The position numbers and the translations under genes were made by a program. A DNA stretch of 64,000 nt, taken from the NCBI GenBank assembly GCA_900315835.1, contig ONAR01000001.1:1-64000 (forward strand). Reading direction: 5' to 3'. The DNA is from an uncultured Prevotella sp. (GTDB lineage Bacteria; Bacteroidota; Bacteroidia; Bacteroidales; Bacteroidaceae). Positions within the stretch are counted from its first letter, which is position 1; every line of letters begins with the position of its first letter. The notes under the pieces are model-generated. The model was not told the DNA's origin. It did not search any database and saw only the letters and a list, made by a program, of their open reading frames with translations. Below are positions 53,253 through 61,941 of the stretch, piece by piece.

Positions 53253-54578
53253 ATGAAAGCATACATCAAATATATCCTTGCCGCAGTCCTCACACTGCCG
53301 ATGCTCAGCAGCTGTCTCGATGAGGAGACGCCCACCAATGGACTGACGAAAGACCAGCTCAACACCACATCGGGTACGATAGCCGAACTGAGCAATGCCG
53401 TGGCCAAACAGATGATCAGCATGGGCACGAGCTATAACGCCTGCGGCTTTGCGGGTCAGATGATTGAGCTCGACGCCATGACGGGTCAGATACCCGTCTA
53501 CAGCACGGGCTACGACTATTTCATGTATTTCAGCGAGGGCAACTACCTCGGCCCCACCTACGCTTACAGCTACGACACGTGGCGGCTGTACTATAACATC
53601 ATCGACCGGGCCAACCGCGTGATGAAAGCCGACAGCACCGCGGCATCGCCGTCTGACGAGAATGCGCTCTATGTGGGCAGCGCCTACGGTTATCGCGCCA
53701 TGGCTTACTTCATTCATGCCCAACTGGCCGAGTCGGGCTACACGCCGATGACGAGGTCGCAGTGGTATGATGGATTCAACAAGACCAACGACGCATGGAT
53801 GTTTGCCGTCAAGATCAGCGCCGACGACATGACCGACGACTCCTACTGGTCGTGGGATAACTTCATCTCATTCATGAGCTCGGAGACGCAGTTCGGCATC
53901 GGCGGCCCCGTCTACAAGGCCTACCGCGAGATTGATGCTGGCCTCTATACCTACATCGACGATGCCGACTGGCGCAAAAAAACATGGGTGAGTCCCGATG
54001 ATGCGGGCGACATCTCGAAGAAGCGCAACTACACCACCATCCTTGCCGACTCCGACTTCGCGAAGGTGCCCGCCTATGCCGGACTGAAGTTCAAGCCCGG
54101 CGACAACAACCAGAGCGACTATACGGTGGGTGCCGCTGTCGCCATTCCTCTGATGCGTGTGGAGGAGATGTACTTCATCGACGCTGAGGCTACGGCGCAT
54201 GTCGACGGTGTCGCAGCAGGTGAGACGAAGTTGAACGCCTTCATGAATACCTACCGTTGCACGGCGACGGCCGACGACCCCACGCCTTACAACTGCTCGG
54301 AATCGACGCTCGAGGATTTCACCCGCGAGCTCATCCGGCAGAAGCGCATCGAATTCTGGGGTGAGGGTCTGACCTACTTCGACTATAAACGGCTCAGGAT
54401 GGACTTCACCCTCAAATACGACGGCTCCAACCATCCCGACAACTATCAGTACAACTTTGACGACGGCTATGTGGCTCCGGCCATGAACTTCTGCATCACC
54501 CGCGGTGGTGAGGCGCAGTACAATACGGCCATCATCAACAACCCCGACCCGTCAGGTTATGAGGCCGCAGGCAAATAA
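53253..54578 (+). CDS. SusD/RagB family nutrient-binding outer-membrane lipoprotein, probably internally deleted
   Basis: A surface lipoprotein that caps a SusC channel and binds glycan or peptide. The signal ends at the lipidated Cys21 (LPMLSSCLDEE). Family blocks are DTWRLYYNIIDRANRVM, AMAYFIHAQLAESGY and, at the end, LIRQKRIEFWGEGLTYFDYK. At 441 residues it is about 80-100 shorter than usual. The family helix AMAYFIHAQL runs at about residue 158 straight into ESGYTPMTRSQW, which normally follows a TPR-containing region, so an in-frame deletion near 53718-53733 is likely. It may not fold normally. It belongs to the SusC locus. Confidence 0.85.
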   Translation: MKAYIKYILAAVLTLPMLSSCLDEETPTNGLTKDQLNTTSGTIAELSNAVAKQMISMGTSYNACGFAGQMIELDAMTGQIPVYSTGYDYFMYFSEGNYLGPTYAYSYDTWRLYYNIIDRANRVMKADSTAASPSDENALYVGSAYGYRAMAYFIHAQLAESGYTPMTRSQWYDGFNKTNDAWMFAVKISADDMTDDSYWSWDNFISFMSSETQFGIGGPVYKAYREIDAGLYTYIDDADWRKKTWVSPDDAGDISKKRNYTTILADSDFAKVPAYAGLKFKPGDNNQSDYTVGAAVAIPLMRVEEMYFIDAEATAHVDGVAAGETKLNAFMNTYRCTATADDPTPYNCSESTLEDFTRELIRQKRIEFWGEGLTYFDYKRLRMDFTLKYDGSNHPDNYQYNFDDGYVAPAMNFCITRGGEAQYNTAIINNPDPSGYEAAGK

Positions 54579-54617
54579 GTCAGTTTGAAACCATTCGTTA
54601 ATCAAAGCATCATCATT

Positions 54618-55481
54618 ATGAAGAAATACATCATGCTCCTTCCCCTGCTCATGGCGCTGTTCATGGCGGGATGCTCCAGCGATGACAACTATCAGCCTGC
54701 CGAGCCTCTGGCAGCCGACAACCAGCAGGTGCACTTCTCGGGCAGCAACGCCGAGCTCACCATCTGCGACCGCAATGATACCTCAACCTATCGGTTCGAC
54801 CTCACGGTGGTGAGAAACACCACGCGGGGCAAGCTCTCCGTGCCCGTGAGCAAGAGCAGCGACACCACGCCGGGCGTCACTGTGAGCGATACGGTGACCT
54901 TCAACGACGGCGACTCGGTGGCTTACGTTCATGTGGCCATTCCCGACACCGCCACGACGGGTCCGTTCAAATACAGTCTGACGCTGAACAGCGATGAGGT
55001 CGACCCTTATGCGCTGCTCGATGGCGGCTACACCTTCAACGGCACCATCTCCATCCTGAAATACGTCAAGTTCACTTGCTGGATCAACGGCTTGCTGACT
55101 ACGCGATGGACGGAGAAAGCCATCGACCTGGGCGATGGCTCTTACCTGTTCTCCGACTTCATGAACAGCGGCTATGAGCTGATGTTCACCATCAAAGGCA
55201 GCGAGTTCAACATCACGGTGCCGGGCAACAGTCCGCTCTACCAGGAGGGTACCTCCTACGGCAACCTGATTTACTGGTATGATGACGATTGGGTGAACCT
55301 CTATCCGTATGGCAAGGATGCCGATGTCTACATCAAGGACTTCTGTATCCTCAACGGCAACGGCTACAAGAAATATGATCCCAGCACCAAGTTCGGTTGG
55401 TTCTCTCTCGAGGAGGTTCAGACCAATACCATGGCCGACCTCGTCAACTGGGTGTATTTCTGCTTCACGCTGGACGAATAA
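54618..55481 (+). CDS. Surface lipoprotein of the SusCD locus
   Basis: A 287-residue exported lipoprotein; start ATG 54618 opens the signal MKKYIMLLPLLMALFMAGC with Cys19 and the SSDD surface-export-like motif. About residues 35-130 resemble an Ig-like or Calx-beta-like domain (YRFDLTVVRNTTRGKLSVPV; GDSVAYVHVAIPDTATTGPF). The C-terminal half (TEKAIDLGDGSYLFSDFMNS; GYKKYDPSTKFGWFSLEE) is beta-rich and aromatic, as in accessory SusE/F-like or DUF4984-type lipoproteins. It likely binds the nutrient taken up by the neighbouring channel. The family assignment is tentative. Confidence 0.7.
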   Translation: MKKYIMLLPLLMALFMAGCSSDDNYQPAEPLAADNQQVHFSGSNAELTICDRNDTSTYRFDLTVVRNTTRGKLSVPVSKSSDTTPGVTVSDTVTFNDGDSVAYVHVAIPDTATTGPFKYSLTLNSDEVDPYALLDGGYTFNGTISILKYVKFTCWINGLLTTRWTEKAIDLGDGSYLFSDFMNSGYELMFTIKGSEFNITVPGNSPLYQEGTSYGNLIYWYDDDWVNLYPYGKDADVYIKDFCILNGNGYKKYDPSTKFGWFSLEEVQTNTMADLVNWVYFCFTLDE

Positions 55482-55496
55482 AAAACCGGCCCCCCC

Positions 55497-55523
55497 GGCC
55501 CCCTCCCGAGGAGGGGGAGGGGG
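55497..55523 (+). terminator. C/G-rich hairpin after the lipoprotein gene
   Basis: CCCCTCCC (55500-55507) pairs with the GGGGGAGGGG run that ends at 55523, without a U-run. It is related in composition to the hairpin at 4051-4100. Confidence 0.45.
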
Positions 55524-55619
55524 TGCGCACCGTATCAGCTCTCGTAGGGCATCAAGTAGGAGCGTCGTGGTCAAGAATGATGACGCTCCTACTTCGCTTC
55601 TTCGATGTTCCTTCTTCTG

Positions 55620-55820
55620 CTTATTGTATTGACTGGACTTCCGGACTTCTGGACTTCCGGACTTCTGGACTTCCAATAGCTTCTGTCTTCCGGACTTCCA
55701 ATAGCTTCAGTCTTCCGGACTTCTCCAATTCCCACTTATTGTAATGACTGGACTTCTGGACTTCTGGACTTCTGGACTTCCAACAGCTTCTGGACTTCCA
55801 ACAGCTTCTGTCTTCTGAAC
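55620..55820. repeat. Array of the 10-bp ACTTCYGGAC family, copy 2
   Basis: About 20 imperfect 10-bp units (GGACTTCTGGACTTCCGG and similar) fill most of the gap between the lipoprotein and oxyR. Bases 55736-55762 match the reverse complement of 15617-15643 exactly. A second lead-in sequence, TTATTGTATTGACTGG, lies at 55620. The array runs up to the oxyR stop. No gene is seen in 55482-55820. Confidence 0.7.
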
Positions 55821-56717
55821 CTACAGCAACTTCCCCACCGCAGTACGTATCCGCTCAATGATGACGTTGAGCAACTTGTTGCGGATGAAGTCGGGGCGGG
55901 TGATCATGATAATCTCGCGGCGAGGCTCGGGAAGGATGAAGTGGCGAACGAGACGGAGCTGATTCTCATTGAGTTGCGTCAGCGCCAGCTCGGGGATGAA
56001 CGTTACCCCCTTGCCATGCTCCACGATGCGCATGAACGTCTCGATGCTGCCCAACGTATAAGCCTTCTTGCTGCGCGCGGCCGACTGCAGGCTACAGAAC
56101 TTCACGAGTTGGTCGCGGAAGCAGTGACCCTCATCGAGCAGCCAGAGGTATTCGTCGGTGAGGTCAGTGACCTTGATGCGGTCCTTGGCGAACAGCGGGT
56201 CTTGCTCCGAAACGTAAGCCAGGAAGCGCTCGGAATAAAGCGGATGCTTGACGAAGTCGTCGAGGCCGTCGATATTCGCCACGATGGCGGCATCGAGGTC
56301 GCCGTTGGCCAGCGCCCGTTTGATGTCGGCCGTCTTCAGTTCCACCATGCGGGCGTCGAGCTCCGGGTGCTCATTCATCAGTTGAGGGAAGAACTGCGGA
56401 ATGAGGTAGGGCGCTATGGTCGGCAAAACACCCATGGTGAACGTTCCGGCGAGGGTGCCTTTCTCCTCTTCCACAGTCTGTTTGATGCGGCGCGTCTGAT
56501 GCAGCACCTCCTTGGCTTGCTCAATCACCGCCCGGCCATCGCGTGTGGCCACGACCGGCTGACGTCGACGGTCGAAGATCTTCATGCCGAGTTCGGTTTC
56601 CAACTTCTGTATCATCGCGCTGAGCGTGGGCTGCGTCACGTCGCAGGCAAAGGCCGCTTTGGCGAAGTTGCCATAGCGGTCGAGCGCCAGTATGTATTCC
56701 AATTGTTGTAGCGTCAT
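55821..56717 (-). CDS. oxyR: Hydrogen-peroxide-inducible transcription activator OxyR
   Basis: A LysR-type regulator of 298 residues. Start 56717 puts the winged HTH at residues 1-60 (LEYILALDRYGNFAKAAFAC; QPTLSAMIQKLETELGMKIF). The peroxide-sensing cysteines fall at 199 and 208 (DEGHCFRDQLVKFC), the same numbers as in E. coli OxyR. It diverges from ahpC-ahpF, its expected target. The minus-strand -7 box is TATTTTTG at 56735-56742. Confidence 0.94.
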   Translation of the reverse strand: MTLQQLEYILALDRYGNFAKAAFACDVTQPTLSAMIQKLETELGMKIFDRRRQPVVATRDGRAVIEQAKEVLHQTRRIKQTVEEEKGTLAGTFTMGVLPTIAPYLIPQFFPQLMNEHPELDARMVELKTADIKRALANGDLDAAIVANIDGLDDFVKHPLYSERFLAYVSEQDPLFAKDRIKVTDLTDEYLWLLDEGHCFRDQLVKFCSLQSAARSKKAYTLGSIETFMRIVEHGKGVTFIPELALTQLNENQLRLVRHFILPEPRREIIMITRPDFIRNKLLNVIIERIRTAVGKLL

Positions 56718-56734
56718 AGCGAGGAATGTTTCCG

Positions 56735-56742
56735 CAAAAATA
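56735..56742 (-). promoter_or_regulatory. -7 promoter box for oxyR
   Basis: The minus strand reads TATTTTTG, 17 bases before the start codon. Confidence 0.4.
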
Positions 56743-56925
56743 GCCATTTTCTTCGTAATAGCCGCGTCCTGCGACGACAAAATCATCATTTGTGGGTAGA
56801 ATTATGCTCCGTCCGATGTTTTTCGGCTGCTGCTATTTCATTGATTTCTTTGGCGTTAGGCCACATTATAGAAATTATCAATCGGGCGATAGACTGAGGC
56901 TGTTGCGGCGCCGGCGGATTAGCCC

Positions 56926-56933
56926 TACCTTTG
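56926..56933 (+). promoter_or_regulatory. -7 promoter box for ahpC-ahpF
   Basis: TACCTTTG lies 49 bases before ahpC. Two ATAG half-sites (56868-56871 and 56889-56892), 21 bases apart and just upstream, loosely recall OxyR sites; the CTAT partners are missing. Confidence 0.45.
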
Positions 56934-56982
56934 CAGCGTCAAAAGGACATAAGTTTAATCTCAATAATTTAAGAATAGCATT

Positions 56983-57549
56983 ATGGAATCAATTATCAAT
57001 CGTCATTTCCCCGAGTTCACCGTTCAGGCCTTCCAGAACGGCAGTTTCAAAACCGTCAGCAGCAAGGACGTAGAAGGCAAGTGGGCCCTGTTCTTCTTCT
57101 ACCCCGCCGACTTCACCTTCGTCTGCCCCACCGAACTGGAGGACCTGCAGAATAAGTACGACGAGCTGAAGGCCATGGGCGTGGAAGTGTTCTCCGTCAG
57201 CACCGACAGCCACTTCGTTCACAAGGCATGGCACGATACCTCGGACCGCATCGCCAAACTGCAGTACACCATGCTCGCCGACCCCTTGGCAGTGCTTTCG
57301 CGCGGCTTCGGCGTCTACAAGGAGGATGAGGGCGTGGCTTACCGCGGCACCTTCCTGGTCGACCCTCAGGGCCTGGTGAAGTTGGCTGAGATTCAGGACA
57401 ACAGCATCGGCCGCAACGCCGATGAGCTCGTGCGCAAGGTGCGCGCTGCCCAGTATGTCGCTACCCACGACGGTGAGGTCTGCCCAGCCAAGTGGGAGGA
57501 AGGCGCTGAGACTTTGAAACCCAGTATTGACCTCGTAGGTAAGCTCTAA
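56983..57549 (+). CDS. ahpC: Alkyl hydroperoxide reductase subunit C (peroxiredoxin)
   Basis: A typical 2-Cys peroxiredoxin of 188 residues that reduces H2O2 and organic peroxides in the cytoplasm. The peroxidatic Cys48 is in FTFVCPTELED and the resolving Cys167 in GEVCPAKWEEG. AhpF, five bases downstream, regenerates it. The gene is presumably induced by the divergent OxyR. Confidence 0.96.
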   Translation: MESIINRHFPEFTVQAFQNGSFKTVSSKDVEGKWALFFFYPADFTFVCPTELEDLQNKYDELKAMGVEVFSVSTDSHFVHKAWHDTSDRIAKLQYTMLADPLAVLSRGFGVYKEDEGVAYRGTFLVDPQGLVKLAEIQDNSIGRNADELVRKVRAAQYVATHDGEVCPAKWEEGAETLKPSIDLVGKL

Positions 57550-57554
57550 GAACT

Positions 57555-59102
57555 ATGCTGGAAGCGCAAGTCATCAATCAAGTGAGAGAGGTGCTGGGGC
57601 GACTCAGCTCCTCCTTCACGTTCAGTGTGGAGCGCGGCCGTGGCACTGTCGACGACGCGCGCTTTTGTGAGTTTGTGGAGGATGTGGCCTCGACGAGTCC
57701 GCTGCTTCATGTGGAGTATCATGAGGGGCCGGTCTTCCGATTCTCCATCCTCAAAGACGGCCGCGACCTCGGTATTGCCTTCCGCGGCATACCCAACGGT
57801 CATGAATTTACGTCGCTGCTGTTGGCCCTGCTCAATGCCGACGGTCAGGGGCGAAACCTGCCCGACGAGGCCATCGCCCGCCGCATCAAGGCGCTCGATG
57901 CTGACATCGAACTCAAGACCTACGTATCACTAACATGTACGAACTGCCCCGACGTGGTGCAGGCACTCAACGTCATGGCGCTGCTCAATGCCCGCATTAC
58001 AAGCGAGATGGTCGATGGCGGCGTCAACCAGGAAGAGACGACGCGCCTCGGCATTCAGGCGGTGCCGTCGGTCTATGCCAACGGTGAGCTGCTGCACATT
58101 GGTCGGGGCAACCTTGGGTCGCTGCTTGAGAAACTCGAGGAGCGTTTCGCTACCTCGGCCGCCGCACCCGAACCCGTGGAGCGGAAGTATGATCTAACGG
58201 TGTTAGGTGGTGGTCCTGCCGGAGCGGCATCAGCCATCTACGCCGCCCGAAAGGGGTTGCGCGTAGCCGTCGTGGCAAGGCGCATCGGTGGTCAGGTCAA
58301 CGATACGACGGGCATCGAGAACGTCATCAGTGTGGCAAAGACCACGGGTACGCAGTTGGCCTCCGACCTCGCCGCACATCTCGCGGCCTATCCCATCGAC
58401 GTGTTCACCGACCGCAGGATTACCGGCGTCGACTTCTCCGGCGATGAGAAGCGCGTGGAGGTGAAAGGCGGAGAGACCTTCCTCTCGCCGCGCGTCATCA
58501 TCGCTACGGGTGCGGGCTGGCGCCGCCTCGGACTCGAGGGTGAGGATCAGCTCATTGGCCACGGTGTTCATTTCTGTCCGCATTGCGATGGTCCCTTCTA
58601 TAAAGGACGGCGTGTGGCGGTCATCGGCGGCGGCAACAGTGGCGTTGAGGCAGCCATCGACTTGGCCAATATCTGCAGCCATGTAACGCTGTATGAGTTC
58701 GGCACCGCGATGAAGGCCGACGATGTGCTGCAGGAGAAGTTACGCGCGCTGCCCAACGTCGATATCCATACGCAAAGCCAGACCATTGCCCTGACCAGCA
58801 GCGACGGTAAGCTCACGGGCATCGACGTGCGCAACCTCGCCACCGAGGAAGTGACCCACGAGGCGCTCGATGGTGTGTTTGTGCAGATTGGGCTCCAGCC
58901 CAATAGTGGAGTGTTCAAGGGCGCGTTGGAGCTCAACCGCCGCGGCGAGATTGTCATCGATGAGCGCAACCACACCTCGGCGGCCGGCGTCTATGCGGCT
59001 GGCGACGTGAGTACGGTGCCCTTCAAGCAGATTATGATTGCGATGGGTGAAGGCGCCAAGGCCGCGCTGTCGGCGTTTGAGGATAGGATGTACCAGGGGT
59101 AG
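57555..59102 (+). CDS. ahpF: Alkyl hydroperoxide reductase subunit F
   Basis: A flavoprotein disulfide reductase of 515 residues that passes electrons from NADH to AhpC. The N-terminal double thioredoxin-like domain has the CxxC pair Cys128/Cys131 (SLTCTNCPDVV). The FAD site is LGGGPAGAASAIYAARKG, the central redox pair is in HFCPHCDGPF (about 340/343), the NADH site is VIGGGNSGVEAAIDLA, and the final FAD contact is GVYAAGDVSTVPFKQ. It starts five bases after ahpC. Confidence 0.96.
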   Translation: MLEAQVINQVREVLGRLSSSFTFSVERGRGTVDDARFCEFVEDVASTSPLLHVEYHEGPVFRFSILKDGRDLGIAFRGIPNGHEFTSLLLALLNADGQGRNLPDEAIARRIKALDADIELKTYVSLTCTNCPDVVQALNVMALLNARITSEMVDGGVNQEETTRLGIQAVPSVYANGELLHIGRGNLGSLLEKLEERFATSAAAPEPVERKYDLTVLGGGPAGAASAIYAARKGLRVAVVARRIGGQVNDTTGIENVISVAKTTGTQLASDLAAHLAAYPIDVFTDRRITGVDFSGDEKRVEVKGGETFLSPRVIIATGAGWRRLGLEGEDQLIGHGVHFCPHCDGPFYKGRRVAVIGGGNSGVEAAIDLANICSHVTLYEFGTAMKADDVLQEKLRALPNVDIHTQSQTIALTSSDGKLTGIDVRNLATEEVTHEALDGVFVQIGLQPNSGVFKGALELNRRGEIVIDERNHTSAAGVYAAGDVSTVPFKQIMIAMGEGAKAALSAFEDRMYQG

Positions 59103-59160
59103 AGGATGATGGGGGTGATGGGGAGGATGGGTTGAATGGGTTTTATGGGTCTGATGGGGG
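59103..59160 (+). repeat. ATGGG-rich extragenic array 5
   Basis: A short array (GGATGGGTTGAATGGG and similar units) between the convergent ahpF and sensor-kinase genes, G-rich on the plus strand like the other four. Confidence 0.6.
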
Positions 59161-59176
59161 AAGAGAACCGGACCGC

Positions 59177-60310
59177 TTACGCGAAAGTCAAGCGGAAGGT
59201 GGTGGGTGCGGCGCCGCCCCTGTCGACCAGCGTCAGCGATCCGTTGCTCACGCGCATAATCTGGCGGGAGAGCGAGAGGCCGATGCCGCTGCCCGAAGCT
59301 TTGGTGGTAAAGAAGGGAATGAAGATGTGGTCGACGATGTCTGCGGGTATTGGTTCGCCGTTATCCGACACGTCGATGATGACCGCCTCACTGCTGTTGG
59401 TGTAAGCCTTGAGCCAGATATGCTGGCCGTTAGCTGTCGCCTCACCCGCATTCTTCAGCAGGTTGGTCATGACGCGGGTGATGAGGCTCTCGTCGGCATA
59501 AACCAGCAGGTCATGGGGCGCCACGTCGATGTTCACCGCCACGCCCTCCTTGATGAGTGGCCGGGCCTGTGCCGCCATACGTTCCAGGAAAGGCTTCACA
59601 TAGAAGAGCGTCGGCTGAGGCGTGGGCACGTGGGTGAACTTACGGTAGTTCTCCACGAAGCCGATGAGGTCCTTGCTGGTGTGGTGTATAACCTCCAACG
59701 CCTCGCGTTGCTCGCCTTCGGCCTTGGGCAACAACGCCTCGCTGAGCGAGATGACCGGCGTGAGTGTGTTCATAATCTCATGCGTCAACACGCGGATGAG
59801 CCTCACCCATGAGTCAATCTCCTGATTGGCCAACTCGCCGCCGATATCGCTGATGGCCATGATGCGCACCTGCCGGCCGCTGAGCGTGGTGTGGGTCTCG
59901 TGAACGGAGAAGCGCTTCAGCTGCTCCTTCACCTGATTGATGTGGGTCACGGCGTCGCGTTGAAGCAACCGCTGGGCGGCGGCATTGCTGCGCAGCACCA
60001 GTCCGCGGTGCTCGTCAACTACGAGGATACCCGTATCGACCGAGTCGAGTATCAGCTCAAAGTATTTTTCCTTTTCCATCTGTTCGTCGCGCGCGTGTTG
60101 AAGGATTTCCTTCACCCGGTTAAGCGCGACGTTGATGGCTTTGTTGCTATCCCACATTCCCTGTTCATTGAAGCGGAAAGAGTAGTCGCCGTTGTCGAGC
60201 GCGTTGAAGAGAAACTCCGCTTTCTTCACGTTGCGGCGATTGCGCCTGACCAATATGGCCACGGCTACGGCAAGGAGTACGACGATGACAGCGAGAATGA
60301 TGGTCAGCAT
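59177..60310 (-). CDS. NtrB/NtrY-like sensor histidine kinase
   Basis: A 377-residue membrane kinase, partner of the sigma-54 regulator just upstream on the same strand (gap two bases). One membrane helix is at residues 2-21 and there is no sizeable periplasmic domain. A PAS-like domain covers about 82-160 (FELILDSVDTGILVVDEH). The phosphoacceptor His177 is in RVLTHEIMNTLTPVISL, and the ATPase boxes are NLLKNAGEA, DNGEPIPADI and GSGIGLSLS. The lack of a periplasmic sensor suggests a signal from the membrane or cytoplasm. Confidence 0.9.
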   Translation of the reverse strand: MLTIILAVIVVLLAVAVAILVRRNRRNVKKAEFLFNALDNGDYSFRFNEQGMWDSNKAINVALNRVKEILQHARDEQMEKEKYFELILDSVDTGILVVDEHRGLVLRSNAAAQRLLQRDAVTHINQVKEQLKRFSVHETHTTLSGRQVRIMAISDIGGELANQEIDSWVRLIRVLTHEIMNTLTPVISLSEALLPKAEGEQREALEVIHHTSKDLIGFVENYRKFTHVPTPQPTLFYVKPFLERMAAQARPLIKEGVAVNIDVAPHDLLVYADESLITRVMTNLLKNAGEATANGQHIWLKAYTNSSEAVIIDVSDNGEPIPADIVDHIFIPFFTTKASGSGIGLSLSRQIMRVSNGSLTLVDRGGAAPTTFRLTFA

Positions 60311-60312
60311 GG

Positions 60313-61641
60313 TTACAATCCGTATTTCTTTATCTTATTGTAGAGCGTCTGTCGGGAGATGCCCAACTGTGAGGCTACCTGCGAGAGGTTGCCCTCGCAG
60401 GCGCTGATGGTGCGGGCGATGAGTGAGCGCTCCATGTCGTCGAGCGTCTGCGGGGCGTCGTCGGCCGGGATGGTGGGTCGGCTGCTGCCTTCGATTTCGT
60501 CGGCGTGCACCTCGCCGCTGTCGTTGAGGATGACGGCCTTCTCCACGGCGTGTTGCAGCTCGCGGATGTTGCCCATCCACGGCAGCGACTCCATCTTCTC
60601 CACGGCATCGGTGGCGAAGGTCATGCCGCTTTTGTCGTAGAGTGCGGCATAGCGGTCGAGAAACAAGCGGGCGTAGGTCATGATGTCGCCGCGGCGCTCA
60701 CGGAGTGGCGGCAGATGGAGGTGGATGGTGTTGATGCGGTAGAGCAGGTCCTCGCGGAAGGCGCCTTGACGCACCATCTCCTCGAGGTCGCGGTTGGTGG
60801 CGCAGATGAGGCGAACGTCGATGGCGATGGGCGTGCTGCCACCCACGCGGACGATGGTGCGGCGCTGCAGGGCGGTGAGCAACTTAGCCTGCAGGGCGTA
60901 GCTGAGGTTGCCAATCTCGTCGAGGAAGAGCGTGCTGCCCTGGGCGAGTTCAAACTTACCCGGTTTGTCGGCCTTGGCGTCGGTGAAGGCGCCTTTGACG
61001 TAGCCGAAGAGCTCACTCTCGAAGAGCGTCTCGGTGATGGCGCCCATGTCGATGGGCATGAGCTGGTGGTCGGCGCGCTTCGACAAACGGTGGATTTCTC
61101 GCGCCAATACCTCCTTACCGGTACCGTTTTCGCCGGTGATGAGGATGTTGGCGTCGGTGGCGGCCACCTTCTCCACGGTCTCGCGCAGTTGGCGCATGGC
61201 GGGCGACTCGCCCCAGACCATCACCGACGGTGCGGGGGCCGTGGATTTGTTGTGTTTATGGGTTTTGTCGTAGGCGTCGGAGAGCGTCTGAATGAGCTTC
61301 TGGTTGTTGAACGGTTTGACGATGAAGTCGTCGGCGCCGTCTTTGAGTCCGGTCACCGCCAGTTCGATGTCGGCGTAGGCGGTGAACAGCACCACGGCGG
61401 TCTGAGGCCGCAGGCGCTTGATCTCGCGCAGCCAATAGAGGCCTTCGTTGCCGTTGTTGATGCCGCTGTGGAAGTTCATGTCGAGCAGCACCACGTCGGG
61501 CTGGTCCTCTCGGAGTCGCGTGGAGAGACCGGAGGGGGAGGCAATGCAGATAATCTTGTCGAAGGTCTGCTGCATCACCATCTTCACCGTGGCGAGGATA
61601 TTGCGGTTGTCGTCGACGACGAGTAGTGTTCCGTGCTTCAT
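60313..61641 (-). CDS. Sigma-54-dependent NtrC-family response regulator
   Basis: A 442-residue activator. The receiver domain (1-125) has the acidic pocket VVDDN and phosphoacceptor Asp54 (VVLLDMNFHS). The AAA+ domain has Walker A GENGTGKE (170-177), the sigma-54 contact loop GAFTDA in place of GAFTGA, Walker B LFLDEIG and the arginine-finger region RINTIHLHLPPLRERRGD. A Fis-type HTH closes the protein (SQVASQLGISRQTLYNKIKK). Start 61641 matches the receiver start. The divergent tolC-like gene has a sigma-54 promoter and two palindromes that are its probable sites. The minus-strand -7 box is TACATTTG at 61660-61667. Confidence 0.94.
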   Translation of the reverse strand: MKHGTLLVVDDNRNILATVKMVMQQTFDKIICIASPSGLSTRLREDQPDVVLLDMNFHSGINNGNEGLYWLREIKRLRPQTAVVLFTAYADIELAVTGLKDGADDFIVKPFNNQKLIQTLSDAYDKTHKHNKSTAPAPSVMVWGESPAMRQLRETVEKVAATDANILITGENGTGKEVLAREIHRLSKRADHQLMPIDMGAITETLFESELFGYVKGAFTDAKADKPGKFELAQGSTLFLDEIGNLSYALQAKLLTALQRRTIVRVGGSTPIAIDVRLICATNRDLEEMVRQGAFREDLLYRINTIHLHLPPLRERRGDIMTYARLFLDRYAALYDKSGMTFATDAVEKMESLPWMGNIRELQHAVEKAVILNDSGEVHADEIEGSSRPTIPADDAPQTLDDMERSLIARTISACEGNLSQVASQLGISRQTLYNKIKKYGL

Positions 61642-61659
61642 GCTGAATGGTTTTGGCGG

Positions 61660-61667
61660 CAAATGTA
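61660..61667 (-). promoter_or_regulatory. -7 promoter box for the NtrC-type regulator
   Basis: The minus strand reads TACATTTG, matching TAnnTTTG, 18 bases before the start codon. Confidence 0.4.
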
Positions 61668-61722
61668 CGAAAAATAATTAGCACCGGGGGCGAGGAAGCG
61701 TGGTTTTTTTGATGCGATACCC

Positions 61723-61809
61723 CTCGCCTTAAAAGGGCGAGACACCCAACGGAGCCGACGAAAGGAAGATGACGGAGAAGGCGAGGCACCCAACGAAGCT
61801 GACGAAAGG
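61723..61809. repeat. Hairpin element of the CTCGCCTTAAAA family, copy 2, with a 44-bp direct repeat
   Basis: CTCGCCTTAAAAGGGCGAG forms a hairpin and is related to 35628-35660. The following GGCGAGACACCCAACGGAGC (from 61736) recurs, with few changes, at 61780-61809 as GGCGAGGCACCCAACGAAGC. Confidence 0.5.
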
Positions 61810-61819
61810 GGGCGGCTGT

Positions 61820-61860
61820 TGTCCAATATTTGGACAGCGAGTGTCTAATTATTGGACACT
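61820..61860. promoter_or_regulatory. Two palindromes upstream of the sigma-54 promoter
   Basis: TGTCCAATATTTGGACA (61820-61836) is a perfect palindrome. AGTGTCTAATTATTGGACAC (from 61840) with its final T is a near-perfect one of the same type. They lie about 50-90 bases before the sigma-54 promoter, a usual place for enhancer sites of NtrC-type activators. Confidence 0.6.
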
Positions 61861-61911
61861 CACGGAAAGAGGACTAAACGGAAGGCGGCTGATAGTCAAT
61901 CGATTGTGACT

Positions 61912-61927
61912 TTGGCACGGTATTGGC
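61912..61927 (+). promoter_or_regulatory. Sigma-54 (-24/-12) promoter of the tolC-like gene
   Basis: TTGGCACGGTATTGGC has GG (61914-61915) and GC (61926-61927) at exactly the required 12-base spacing and one mismatch to TTGGCACGnnnnTTGC. The start site would be near 61939, very close to the first ATG. Confidence 0.65.
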
Positions 61928-61941
61928 CTTATGTTTAGCGT

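Noticed and set aside
51996..53723. A 575-codon minus-strand frame across the SusC and SusD genes
   Set aside because: Antisense shadow in a G+C-rich coding region; the plus-strand translation has clear SusC and SusD features.
56868..56892. A full OxyR operator in front of ahpC
   Set aside because: Only two ATAG half-sites at about the right spacing are present; the CTAT partners are missing, so it is mentioned only as a weak hint.
60313..61641. GAFTDA in place of GAFTGA as a loss of sigma-54 contact
   Set aside because: As far as I recall this variant is common in NtrC-type regulators of Bacteroidota, and the divergent sigma-54 promoter argues for function.
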